Source: Bacillota bacterium (GTDB taxonomy: Bacteria; Bacillota; Bacilli; Paenibacillales; NBRC-103111). From it: a DNA stretch of 42,469 nucleotides. The notes under the pieces are model-generated. The model ran no database searches. It was not told the origin of the DNA and saw only the letters and a list, made by a program, of their open reading frames with translations. A program made the translations under genes and the position numbers. Shown one piece after another: positions 15,523 to 23,531 of this stretch. The stretch lies in contig JAEWGW010000001.1 in assembly GCA_023388055.1 (NCBI GenBank), positions 1 through 42,469 on the forward strand, in the 5' to 3' direction. Every line of letters begins with the position of its first letter. Positions within the stretch are counted from its first letter, which is position 1.

Positions 15523-17109
15523 TTAGATTTTGAATTTGGACACGGAGACATTCAGCTCGTCGGCAAGATGCGCAAGGGATTGGCAGGTAGCAGCCGTTTC
15601 CTCCGAGGCCGCAGCTGTCTCTTCACTGGTAGCGGCGATGGCTTCCACCGATCTCATCACGCTGGAGGCTTGGGCAGCCTCTTCCTCACAGGCGGCGGCA
15701 ATTTCATTCACCTTCTGGGAGGAATTGTCTACGGTGCGGATAATGTTGCGGAAGGCTTCCTTCATTTCTTCGGATTGAGCGACGCTATCGGATACGGCGG
15801 AAACGCTGTGCCGTGTATTTTCCTGCATGGCCTTGATGATGGTGGTAATTTCCTTGGTAGCCTCGCTGCTCCGTTCGGCCAGCTTGCGGACCTCGTCAGC
15901 GACCACGGAGAAGCCCCGGCCCTGGTCACCTGCACGGGCGGCTTCGATAGCCGCATTGAGGGCCAGAAGATTAGTCTGGTCGGCAATATCGTCGATGACC
16001 TCGATAATCGCTCCGATCTTCCGGGAATCCTCCTCCAGCAGGCTCATGGAGGCGTTCACATTCTGCATGCCGGAGGCAGAGGCTCTGACGATGCCCTCAC
16101 CCTGGCTGGCAGTTTGCACGGTGTTGTCCGACAGCTCGGCCGCTTCCTCGGCACTTTGGGCTGCTGAATTAATGGCAAGGGTGAGCTCCCGGAACATGGC
16201 GGAAATGGACTGGGCAGATTGCGCCTGAGTTGTGCTGCCGCTGGCAATTTCCTGGGTGCTGGCGGAGATTTGCTCCGAGGCGGCGGCCACACTCTGGGAG
16301 GACTGCATGATGCCGCCAATCAGATTCCGCAGATTATAAATCATAGCGTTGATGCTGTTGGCAAGCTGGCCGATTTCGTCCTTGGTATGAATATCGGCGT
16401 CCTCCCGCAAATCTCCTTCGGAAACCCTGGCGACAAGGGTGACGATCTGATTCAGGGGTTTAGAAATCAGCCGTGCAATCACGTACCCCAGGGTGACGCT
16501 GAACAGGAGGGCAAACAATACCAGGGCTACCGTAATATTGCGGGAGTCGGAATAGGTGTGGAGCGAGTCGTTATTGGCTTGATCACCCAAGGCGACATTG
16601 ATTTCCATAAGCTTATCCAGAAGGTCACGGATTTTGTTGCCCTCCACCGCCAAGGTGGTGCTGAGATATTGCTGGAATTCCGAAATATCGCTTTTGTAGG
16701 CCAGCTCAATGCCGGTATCCAGCATTTTGTAATAGGGTCCGATGAGGCTGTCCAGCTCCTTCAAAGCAGCCTCCTCCTCAGGGATGATGATTAGAGGGCG
16801 GTATACTTCAATTTGGTCCAGCACGTTTTTGTTCTGTTCCCGAATCTGGCCGGTTAAGCGGTCCTTGTCCGCTTTGTTGGAGGAGGTGGCAACATCCCGG
16901 GTCAGAACCCGCACATTCAAAAAGGAAATTTCGGCCTTGGAGAGAGACTGGATGGACATCAAATTGCTGTTGTAAAGCTGCTTGCTGTTATCGTTCATCA
17001 GACCCAGATTGCGGATGGAATACAATCCGACAATACCTACCACGATAGCGACGAGGACGAAGGCGGAGATAAGCTTAGTGGATGTTTTCCAATTCATGAA
17101 CCATTTCAT
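15523..17109 (-). CDS. Methyl-accepting chemotaxis protein
   Basis: The 528-residue receptor has a first membrane helix (about 11-33, STKLISAFVLVAIVVGIVGLY), an extracellular helical sensor of about 150 residues resembling the four-helix-bundle MCP domain, a second helix (about 190-210), a HAMP domain (RLISKPLNQIVTLVARVSEGDL) and a long signalling coiled coil with the tip IEVIDDIADQTNLLALNAAI and EAARAGDQGRGFSVVADEVR. The ligand is unknown. The start ATG at 17109 is nine bases after AAGGAG; the frame upstream lacks a better site. First gene of mcp-cheW-cheA. Confidence 0.92.
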   Translation of the reverse strand: MKWFMNWKTSTKLISAFVLVAIVVGIVGLYSIRNLGLMNDNSKQLYNSNLMSIQSLSKAEISFLNVRVLTRDVATSSNKADKDRLTGQIREQNKNVLDQIEVYRPLIIIPEEEAALKELDSLIGPYYKMLDTGIELAYKSDISEFQQYLSTTLAVEGNKIRDLLDKLMEINVALGDQANNDSLHTYSDSRNITVALVLFALLFSVTLGYVIARLISKPLNQIVTLVARVSEGDLREDADIHTKDEIGQLANSINAMIYNLRNLIGGIMQSSQSVAAASEQISASTQEIASGSTTQAQSAQSISAMFRELTLAINSAAQSAEEAAELSDNTVQTASQGEGIVRASASGMQNVNASMSLLEEDSRKIGAIIEVIDDIADQTNLLALNAAIEAARAGDQGRGFSVVADEVRKLAERSSEATKEITTIIKAMQENTRHSVSAVSDSVAQSEEMKEAFRNIIRTVDNSSQKVNEIAAACEEEAAQASSVMRSVEAIAATSEETAAASEETAATCQSLAHLADELNVSVSKFKI

Positions 17110-17475
17110 AGAGGCATGCTCCTTCATCAGGTGATTAATGGTTGTGTTCAAATCCGGGCTGAATGTCATCGTTCATGCTGCAGTCTTATGTATGCACCGC
17201 TGAGTGAAGAATGGGTAAGCAGAAGCCACCTCCATTATTATCATTATTAAAAAATTATAATGATTATATTTTGCATCATATCATGTAAGGTTTTGATTCG
17301 ACAATATTCGATTGCATACAACAAAGTTTTATTTCATTGGTAATTTTTTCAGCGGACTGTGACAGCACCGGATTATAGACCGCGGAAAAAAGCAAAAACC
17401 CCGGAACACCTGATTACAGGCGATTCCAGGGCATCAAACAAACCCTGACAGAACTGTCAGGGCCAAGGGCTCCTT
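17110..17475 (-). promoter_or_regulatory. Promoter/leader region of mcp and terminators of the upstream gene
   Basis: On the minus strand TTGTCG (17304-17299) and TATGAT (17280-17275), 18 bases apart, form a plausible mcp promoter, giving a leader of about 160 bases. In that leader CCATTATTATCATTATT (17232-17248, plus strand) resembles a Fur-type box: 13 of 19 positions match the classical GATAATGATAATCATTATC as I aligned it. No flagellar sigma-D promoter was recognised. The right part holds the terminators listed separately. Confidence 0.4.
17386..17462 (-). terminator. Two hairpins terminating the 170-residue gene
   Basis: Downstream of the minus-strand stop at 17476, CCCTGACAG-AA-CTGTCAGGG (17443-17462) is followed by a weak T run, and a second imperfect stem (17399-17431) is followed on the minus strand by GGTTTTTGCTTTTTT, a proper U tract. 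The second is the better terminator. Confidence 0.7.
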
Positions 17476-17988
17476 CTAAAACTCCATCGGCACATCCGCT
17501 TCTACAGCGTATTCGAAATCCTCAATGTCAAATACCTGCACGGGTACGGAGGTGCGGATCAGCTTATCCACGAATTCCAGCTGATCCGTAAGAATAGGAA
17601 GCTTCTCTCTTAGGGACAGAAGAATCAGATCGGTTTCGATGGGATCGAACTTCTCCCCGTATTCGGCATTCTCCAGAGCATATACCACCGTAATGGAAAC
17701 CCGCTCATTCACAAGAAGACCGGGGCTTTTTTTCCAGGGGGAAGCCAAGGCACGCTCAATTTTCTTCTTGTTCAAGGGTTCCTCGAAAAAGCCGATCAGT
17801 CCCTTGATGTAGGTGCGCACAAAGGTGTCATCCTCCTCCATGGACATGATGGGCTCAGGGCTTTCCAGTAAATCATAAAGCTCCATCAGGCTGGAGTAGG
17901 GCATTACATATTCAACCGGCTGGGCCGGCACCAAGAGCTGGCCGTATATCGCAAGCATAACCGCTTCAGCCACAAAACGCCTTTCCAT
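17476..17988 (-). CDS. Conserved-looking protein of unknown function
   Basis: I do not assign a function. The 170-residue protein is acidic and soluble, without signal peptide or membrane helix. Notable blocks are RRFVAEAVMLAIYGQLLVP at the N-terminus, PVEYVMPYSSLMELYDL, EEPLNKKKIERALASPW, and FDPIETDLILLSLREKLPIL followed by DIEDFEYAVE near the end. The start ATG at 17988 is eight bases after GGAGG; 14 further codons upstream lack a good ribosome site. It is a single gene with its own terminators, divergent from the AraC regulator. The even mix of charged residues and good codon structure support a real gene. Confidence 0.7.
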   Translation of the reverse strand: MERRFVAEAVMLAIYGQLLVPAQPVEYVMPYSSLMELYDLLESPEPIMSMEEDDTFVRTYIKGLIGFFEEPLNKKKIERALASPWKKSPGLLVNERVSITVVYALENAEYGEKFDPIETDLILLSLREKLPILTDQLEFVDKLIRTSVPVQVFDIEDFEYAVEADVPMEF

Positions 17989-18202
17989 ACGCTGTCCTCC
18001 GCTTATTGCTCTTCCATAATAGTCTGTCATGCTCTAATTATAGCAGGCTTCCGGGAGGAAGAGAACGGACATTCTTGTGCATTTCACTGGAAAAACGGAC
18101 AGCGCAGGGCATCAAAAGAAAACGCTTTAGGCTTCACCGTATTATTCCGCAGGATGCTTATGTTACAATAAGGAACAACAGGGTTTGAATGCGGAGGCGC
18201 TT

Positions 18203-19147
18203 ATGGAATCTATCCGGGAAAATATACAGTACCAGCATCCATTTTTGGCGGTGAAGATTTTTGACGCCGTCCGTTCCTGCCAGCCGTATCAGAAGGTGAC
18301 GCGCTGGCATTACCATAAGGAAATCGAGCTGATTCTGATGCTCCAGGGGCGCTACGGCTTTTATCTCAACGAAACCCCCGTTGTCCTGCAGCCCGGAGAG
18401 CTGATTCTTATCGGGTCCAATGAGCTGCACACGGATTATCCCTGCGACAACGGCTCTTATCTGGTGTTTCAATTTGATATCCAGGAGCATCTGGAGAACA
18501 GCGGTCTGCCGTATTACCGCTACTTTGCCGATCCATCCGTCCCTCTTAGCAGGCTGAATTACATCTTCCAGGAAAACCATGAGGTGCGGCAGACAGTTGC
18601 CGGCTGCATCCAATCCATCAATGAGGAATTTCTGGCTAAGCAGGACGGCTACGAAATCGCCATCAGCATCCAGATCAAGCAGATCATTCTGTCTTTGCTC
18701 CGCGCGGATTCACGGAAGGTCATCCCTTCCCGGGAGAATTCCGACATTATCCGGCTGCGTCCGGTTCTGGATTACATCGATATACATTTGGGCGACAAGC
18801 TTCAGGTGGAGGAAGCCTGCAAGCTGGCCAATATGAGCTACCACTATTTTGTGAAATATTTCAAAAAAACCATGGGGATTTCCTTCGTGGATTACATTAC
18901 CCTCAAAAAAATCAGGCGGGCCGAGCGGCTGCTGCTCACCAAGGACTTGAGTATTTCGCAGATCGGGGAAGAGGTGGGGATGTCCAACATGGCCCACTTC
19001 TACAAGATGTTCCGCAAATTCAAGGCGTGCTCCCCTAATGAGTTCCGCAAGAAGATGCTGTTTGATACGGCCGGGAAGCAGGAGGAGATTAATCTCCCGG
19101 AGGCGAAAGCACCACAAAGCTTCCAAAATTTCTCAGTGTGTCAATAG
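18203..19147 (+). CDS. AraC-family transcriptional regulator with cupin sensor
   Basis: The 314-residue protein has an N-terminal cupin (about 30-110: RWHYHKEIELILMLQG, then LQPGELILIGSNELH) that binds a small ligand, probably a carbohydrate. The C-terminal AraC DNA-binding domain has two helix-turn-helices: LQVEEACKLANMSYHYFVKYFKK and LSISQIGEEVGMSNMAHFYKMFRKF. This is the common Paenibacillus-type sugar regulator layout. The ATG at 18203 is five bases after GGAGG; a TTG at 18185 precedes that site. An extended -10 (TGTTACAAT, ending about 18169) may be its promoter. No sugar genes are adjacent, so the target is unknown. Confidence 0.88.
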   Translation: MESIRENIQYQHPFLAVKIFDAVRSCQPYQKVTRWHYHKEIELILMLQGRYGFYLNETPVVLQPGELILIGSNELHTDYPCDNGSYLVFQFDIQEHLENSGLPYYRYFADPSVPLSRLNYIFQENHEVRQTVAGCIQSINEEFLAKQDGYEIAISIQIKQIILSLLRADSRKVIPSRENSDIIRLRPVLDYIDIHLGDKLQVEEACKLANMSYHYFVKYFKKTMGISFVDYITLKKIRRAERLLLTKDLSISQIGEEVGMSNMAHFYKMFRKFKACSPNEFRKKMLFDTAGKQEEINLPEAKAPQSFQNFSVCQ

Positions 19148-19245
19148 GTACCGGGGCATGAAGGAAATGACATAAATCGAGTCTGTTGCTCTATATTCGA
19201 CAAGCACCCCCTCAATTTATAATGGGATTACGAAGACATCGACGA

Positions 19246-19340
19246 CCCGGTTTCCGATAAAGGCAAACCCGGCGAAAGCCGGTGACGCAAAGCTACAGGG
19301 GCTTCTCCGCTCAAACGGAATGCCAGCCAGCTGCCGAAAA
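19246..19340 (+). promoter_or_regulatory. Cyclic di-GMP-I (GEMM) riboswitch aptamer
   Basis: The leader of the NlpC/P60 gene carries conserved GEMM-I blocks in the right order: GATAAAGGCAAACC, a stem CCGGC-GAAA-GCCGG (19269-19282) with GNRA tetraloop, GACGCAAAGC (19284-19293), a second stem with CCG-CTCAAA-CGG, and the closing ATGCCAGCCAGCTGCC (19320-19335) whose GCCAGCC holds the tetraloop receptor side. TTTC (19251-19254) can pair with GAAA (19336-19339) for P1. A -10 TATAAT at 19218-19223 places the transcript start just upstream; the -35 is weak. It senses the second messenger c-di-GMP. Confidence 0.9.
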
Positions 19341-19356
19341 GAAGATACCCTCAGGG

Positions 19357-19380
19357 GCACTCTTTCGGCTGGAAGAGTGC
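19357..19380 (+). terminator. Expression-platform hairpin of the c-di-GMP riboswitch
   Basis: GCACTCTTTC (19357-19366) and GGAAGAGTGC (19371-19380) form a 10-bp stem with a GGCT loop. GCCGAAAAGA at the aptamer's 3' edge (19333-19342) can instead pair with TCTTTCGGC (19361-19369). The two folds exclude each other, so P1 formation on ligand binding would free the hairpin. The following TCTTTCG is a poor U tract, so whether it terminates or acts otherwise is open. Confidence 0.55.
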
Positions 19381-19422
19381 TCTTTCGATGACTTCGACAT
19401 TATACCTAATGGAGGGTTCCAC

Positions 19423-20370
19423 ATGATGAAACGCACCCTGTCTCTGCTTCTTGCTGTCACATTTCTAATCATGCTCCTTCCCCTTACTGCCGCCGCCGAG
19501 GACGAGGTCCCCACGAAGGGCAAGGTAATCGCAGGCGTCAGCTTCCGGTCCCAGCCTTCAACCTCGGGCTCCGCCATCCGGGTGCTCAAGAAGAACGAAG
19601 CGGTTAAGGTCCTGGAGGAGATAAACCCCTACTGGTACCGGATCGAAGATCAGAACGGCCAACAAGGTTATGTCTCCGCCAGCGACAAATATATAGAGAT
19701 CGTCAGCAACGCAGAAGTCATTTACGGTGTGAATATGAGAAAAGCCCCATCCACCTCAGGCGATATCGTCCGTATGCTCACGAAGGGCGAAGAGCTGCTG
19801 GTTCTGGAGAAGGCCAACGACAGCTGGTTTAAAGTCAGGGATGCCGCAGGCGTCGAGGGGTATGCCAGCGCCGGCGCCAAATACATAAAGCTGAATACCA
19901 ACGTCTACAAAATGAAGCTGTCCCAGTCGGACCTGATTGAAGCCTTTATCGCAGAAGGCATGAAGTATATGGGCACGCCTTATGAGTTCGGCTCCACCCG
20001 CTACGACATTACCACCTTTGACTGCTCCGACCTTGTGCTGCAGGCCTTCTGGAATGTGACCGCAACTGCCATTCCTGCCGACTCCCGCGGTCAGGCCGCA
20101 TATGTTCAGGAGCTGGGCGGAATTGAGATGGATTGGAAGAATCTGAAACGCGGCGATCTGATGTTCTTTATGTCCTACGCCGGCTCCAAAGCCTCGAATT
20201 ATGCCAATGTAAACCCCATGACTGAGGAAGTAACCCATGTGGCCATCTATCTGGGCAACGGGCAAATGCTGCATACCTATTCGCCCGAATCCGGCGGTGT
20301 GCGCATCGACACCATCAGCGGCAAAACCTGGGAATACCGCTACCTGTACGGTGGAAGCTTTATCCGGTAA
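19423..20370 (+). CDS. Secreted SH3-SH3-NlpC/P60 (C40) cell-wall hydrolase
   Basis: The 315-residue precursor has a signal peptide (about 1-25), two bacterial SH3 domains (about 31-93 with VSFRSQPSTSGSAIRVL and 96-157 with VNMRKAPSTSGDIVRML) for wall binding, and an NlpC/P60 domain from about 170 with catalytic Cys201 (TTFDCSDLVLQAFW) and His272 (THVAIYLGNG). Such enzymes cut gamma-D-glutamyl-diamino acid bonds in peptide stems. The ATG at 19423 is seven bases after GGAGG. It lies directly under a c-di-GMP riboswitch, so wall remodelling is tied to the motile/sessile signal, and it is the upstream neighbour of the Tad-like operon. Confidence 0.9.
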   Translation: MMKRTLSLLLAVTFLIMLLPLTAAAEDEVPTKGKVIAGVSFRSQPSTSGSAIRVLKKNEAVKVLEEINPYWYRIEDQNGQQGYVSASDKYIEIVSNAEVIYGVNMRKAPSTSGDIVRMLTKGEELLVLEKANDSWFKVRDAAGVEGYASAGAKYIKLNTNVYKMKLSQSDLIEAFIAEGMKYMGTPYEFGSTRYDITTFDCSDLVLQAFWNVTATAIPADSRGQAAYVQELGGIEMDWKNLKRGDLMFFMSYAGSKASNYANVNPMTEEVTHVAIYLGNGQMLHTYSPESGGVRIDTISGKTWEYRYLYGGSFIR

Positions 20371-20386
20371 TATTGTAAATATTTAC

Positions 20387-20416
20387 TTGACGTATTCCGG
20401 ACAAGTCTGATAAGAT
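20387..20416 (+). promoter_or_regulatory. Promoter of the Tad-like operon leader
   Basis: TTGACG (20387-20392) and TAAGAT (20411-20416) are 18 bases apart, beginning 17 bases after the hydrolase stop. Transcription would start near 20423 and run through the terminator at 20453-20495 before reaching the first gene at 20521. Confidence 0.5.
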
Positions 20417-20445
20417 AACCTCACTTGAATAAACGGATTATTAGT

Positions 20446-20495
20446 TTTGCGAAGGACGCAAACTTGGGAATTTCCCCGGTTTGCGTCCTTTTTTT
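20446..20495 (+). terminator. Leader terminator with competing hairpin, before the Tad-like operon
   Basis: GGACGCAAAC (20454-20463) and GTTTGCGTCC (20479-20488) form a perfect 10-bp stem followed by seven T (20489-20495), a strong terminator. TTTGCG (20446-20451) and CGCAAA (20457-20462) can form an alternative hairpin that uses the terminator's left arm. It could end the hydrolase transcript, or attenuate the transcript from 20423. Confidence 0.75.
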
Positions 20496-20520
20496 CGTCC
20501 GGCATAAAGGAGAGGGAACG

Positions 20521-21237
20521 TTGACCAGAAGAAGAAATTTAGGCTACAGCGTTGTGGCGGGATTGCTGGCGGTGCTGTTGGTCTACGGGGTGTACATGAT
20601 TTTGATCCGGCAGGTGGAGCTGCAGCAAACGGTGCGTATTGTGGCCCCGAAGGATTTTATTCCCGCCGGAACCCGGCTGGAAGCAGGAATGCTGGAGCTG
20701 GTCACCGTTGTCAAAAGCGGGCTGCGTCCAGGTATGCTCGAGACAGTGGAATCCGCTGTGGGCAAATGGGCGCTGGTTCCTCTGGGTACACGTGAGCCTG
20801 TCCTGGATTGGAAGATAGACCGCTTTTCCCTGCTGCCTGCTCCCGGACAGGCAACCTTCCCCGTCCCCAAGGAATACGTGCTGTCCATTCCGGGCGGAAT
20901 CCGGGCGGGAGATCAGGTGGCGGTTTACGCAACCGGCAAAAGCGGCGCGGTCCGCCTGCTGGAGGAGGCGGTAACGGTGGCCTCCGTCAAGTCCTCCGCC
21001 AATACAGAGGTGGATGATCCCAAGGAGCCCAGCATTATTGCCAAGGTGAATAACGACAAGGAGAAGCTGTATACCTCCCGGAGAGATGCCAATGGCAAGG
21101 CGGAGCAGCTGAATCTGAACCTGACTGAGGACCAATGGCGCGTGATTGACGAAGCCTGCGGGACGAAGCAGAACAAGCTGGTGATCGCCTTCCTGTCCGC
21201 ATCCAAGCCGGAGGAGGAAGGAGGTGAGAAGCCATGA
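20521..21237 (+). CDS. cpaB: CpaB/RcpC-like SAF-domain pilus assembly protein
   Basis: The 238-residue protein has one N-terminal membrane helix (about 9-29) and an SAF domain (about 38-105): VRIVAPKDFIPAGTRLEAGML, then GKWALVPLGTREPVLDWKI. This is the CpaB/RcpC layout of Tad/Flp pilus loci, where the protein is thought to touch the wall or outer parts of the machine. The C-terminal half (VPKEYVLSIPGGIRAGDQVAV) fits the family. The start is TTG at 20521 after AAAGGAGAGGG; upstream codons lie in the terminator. First gene of a nine-gene operon; its stop overlaps the next start by four bases. Confidence 0.85.
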   Translation: MTRRRNLGYSVVAGLLAVLLVYGVYMILIRQVELQQTVRIVAPKDFIPAGTRLEAGMLELVTVVKSGLRPGMLETVESAVGKWALVPLGTREPVLDWKIDRFSLLPAPGQATFPVPKEYVLSIPGGIRAGDQVAVYATGKSGAVRLLEEAVTVASVKSSANTEVDDPKEPSIIAKVNNDKEKLYTSRRDANGKAEQLNLNLTEDQWRVIDEACGTKQNKLVIAFLSASKPEEEGGEKP

Positions 21238-22085
21238 ACGGACATGGGAAGCTGATTGTGTTTACCGGCTCCACCCCCAATATCGGGACAACAGTAGTGG
21301 CCTTTGGCACGGCTGTCCAGCTGGCCCGGCTGTCAGGTGAGCCGGTGGGGTATATATGCCTGAATTTGAAAAGCTCGAAGCTGCACCATTATCTGGGGTT
21401 GGAGCCCTGCCCACCCGGGGTGGACCAGATCCGGGCGGAAATGCGCTCCGGGGGATTGACCCCCGGTTTCCTGAAGTCCCGCATGGTACAGGTAAAAGGA
21501 GCGCCGGGCGTTCACGTTCTGTTCGGCTCGCTCCAGCGGGAGCAGGCGGAGTTTTTTCAGCCGGAGGACATCAACCATCTGCTGGACATGGCAACGCAGT
21601 GTTTTCCGCGCTGTGTGGTGGAGGTCAATGCCTATTGGGATAACGCCGCCACTCTTGCGGCGCTGATGCAGGCCGATGAGCGCGTTCTGGTCACTTCCCC
21701 GGAGCTGGGGCATTTCCAGGAGGACGTGAACCGCGGCCTAAAGCAGATGGCTCCCCTGTTTGGTATGAGCTCCGAGGGATTCCTGCTGGCGGTAACCCAG
21801 CATAACCGCGGCGAGGGCCTGACCCCGCAGGATGCGGCCAAGGAAACGGGCATGCGTCTGTCGGCTGTAGTGAAGGCAGACCCGGAGCTCAGGCGGCTGC
21901 TGGGCCAGGGCAGGCTTGCCGAATACATCGGCGGCAATGATTGGTTTACCCAGGCGCTTCTGCCTCTGTGCGGTGAACTGGGGGTGACCCCCAAGGAGCC
22001 GGCTTCTGCGGAAGGGATATGGGCTTTGCTCGGAAGGCAAAGCCGGCTTTTCCTGGGAGGGCGGACACCCCGCAGAAATCAATGA
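21234..22085 (+). CDS. CpaE/MinD-like protein with degenerate Walker A
   Basis: Position after cpaB and before cpaF, and the N-terminal strand-loop-helix KLIVFTGSTPNIGTTVVAFG, indicate a CpaE-like SIMIBI ATPase (283 residues). The loop reads GSTPNIGTT where functional members have KGGxGKT; both the signature and the P-loop lysines are lacking. Later segments (VVEVNAYWDNAATLAALMQADERVLVTSPE) fit the MinD fold. The receiver-like N-terminal domain of CpaE is missing. It may bind partners without hydrolysing ATP; CpaE relatives localise Tad machines. The start ATG overlaps the cpaB stop (ATGA). Confidence 0.7.
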   Translation: MNGHGKLIVFTGSTPNIGTTVVAFGTAVQLARLSGEPVGYICLNLKSSKLHHYLGLEPCPPGVDQIRAEMRSGGLTPGFLKSRMVQVKGAPGVHVLFGSLQREQAEFFQPEDINHLLDMATQCFPRCVVEVNAYWDNAATLAALMQADERVLVTSPELGHFQEDVNRGLKQMAPLFGMSSEGFLLAVTQHNRGEGLTPQDAAKETGMRLSAVVKADPELRRLLGQGRLAEYIGGNDWFTQALLPLCGELGVTPKEPASAEGIWALLGRQSRLFLGGRTPRRNQ

Positions 22086-22115
22086 ATATGAGGCTGCAGC
22101 CATAAGGAGGTTTAT

Positions 22116-23531
22116 ATGGAACAACGGTTTTCCGTCCTCTCCTATGCGGACAAACGACGCCAGCTGGAGGAGGAAAAAAGCCGCAGGAGCGGAGGCGGAT
22201 CTCCCGGTTTGGATGGGGAGGACAGCTGGTTCCGGGCGCTGATGGACGAGGTCCGCAAGGAGCTGGCGGCTCCCCGGGGGAAAACGGAGGAGGAGCGCCG
22301 GATCTACACGGATACTCTGAACAGGGCCGTCATCGGCTATGAGCCTGCCCGCCGGGCCATTATGGGCATGATTGTGGATCTATTGGCCAAAAAAAGAATC
22401 CACCGCCCGCCGCCGCCCTCCACCCGGTACACCAGCCTTGCGGAGGCTGCGTTTGCGGAGGTGATCGGGTGGAATGTCCTGGATACGGTGCTCCGCAACA
22501 GGTCCGGGTTGGAGGAGATTCAGGTAATCGGGGAGCAGATATTTGAGGTGCGGCAGGGAACCCCCGCCCCATCGCCAGTGAAGCTTCAATCCGCCAAGGA
22601 GCTGGAGCGTCTGCAGCAGAATCTGGTGCTGTTTAACGGTGACTCTCTCCATGTCCGGAAAAAATGGGCGGAGGTCACCCTTCTGGACGGTGCCCGGGTT
22701 ACTATGACGGGTATGGGGTTTACCTCGGCCCCAACGCTGACCATCCGGTTTTATTCCCAGACCCTGTTCGACCTGGAGCAATTGTCCCGGCCTGAAGCCG
22801 GCACGGTTCCAGCGGAGGTGGCGGAGCTACTGCGGATATTGGTGCGCGCCTCCTTCAATCTGGTCATTACCGGCTCCACCAATTCGGGCAAAACCACCCT
22901 CATCAAGGCGCTGATTCGGGAAATGCCCGACCACGAGCGGCTGGTAACCATCGAATCCCGGTATGAGCTGCGGATTAAGCGGGACTTCCCCCAGAAGAAC
23001 TGTGTGGAGTACGAGATCGACGAGGATGATCCTAAGCATGACGGTGCCCAGGCGTTTAAGCTGGCCCTCCGGCAATCCCCCAAACGGATCATTCATGCGG
23101 AAATCCGGGATCAGGATGCCGCCCTGTATGTCCGGGCCTGCACCCGGGGCCATGAGGGCAGCATGACCACTGTTCATGCCAGTGCCTTGGAGGATGCGCC
23201 GGATGCCATCGCGGATATGTGCCTGATGGAGAACCGGGCTATGGAGCCGGCCAGGCTGGTCCGGCGGATTGCCCAATATGTCACCCAGATCGGAATCGAG
23301 ATGGCGTTGGTTAACGGGAAACGCCGGATTACCCGCATCGGCGAGTTTTCCTTTGCCGAAGGAGCGGTTACGGTCAGCGATTGGGTCCGGTACGATCCCG
23401 CTTCCGGGAGTTGGCAGTACCCGCTTGGGCTGTCTGAGCGGTCCAGGGAGCGAATCCGGCAGGCAAACCCTGAGGGGTATGCCAAGCTGGAGCGTCTCCG
23501 GGAGAAGGGAGGACTGAATCGGTGCTTCTGA
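22116..23531 (+). CDS. cpaF: CpaF/TadA-type secretion ATPase
   Basis: The 471-residue protein is a complete type II/IV secretion ATPase: an N-terminal helical part, the NTD with EIQVIGEQIFEV, Walker A GSTNSGKTT (about 253-261), Asp box, Walker B-like KRIIHAEIRD, His box (RGHEGSMTTVHAS) and C-terminal arginine segments. It is the cytoplasmic motor that drives pilin assembly in Tad systems and needs TadB/TadC as membrane partners, which follow. The ATG at 22116 is after AAGGAGG. The end overlaps the tadB start by ten bases. Confidence 0.92.
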   Translation: MEQRFSVLSYADKRRQLEEEKSRRSGGGSPGLDGEDSWFRALMDEVRKELAAPRGKTEEERRIYTDTLNRAVIGYEPARRAIMGMIVDLLAKKRIHRPPPPSTRYTSLAEAAFAEVIGWNVLDTVLRNRSGLEEIQVIGEQIFEVRQGTPAPSPVKLQSAKELERLQQNLVLFNGDSLHVRKKWAEVTLLDGARVTMTGMGFTSAPTLTIRFYSQTLFDLEQLSRPEAGTVPAEVAELLRILVRASFNLVITGSTNSGKTTLIKALIREMPDHERLVTIESRYELRIKRDFPQKNCVEYEIDEDDPKHDGAQAFKLALRQSPKRIIHAEIRDQDAALYVRACTRGHEGSMTTVHASALEDAPDAIADMCLMENRAMEPARLVRRIAQYVTQIGIEMALVNGKRRITRIGEFSFAEGAVTVSDWVRYDPASGSWQYPLGLSERSRERIRQANPEGYAKLERLREKGGLNRCF

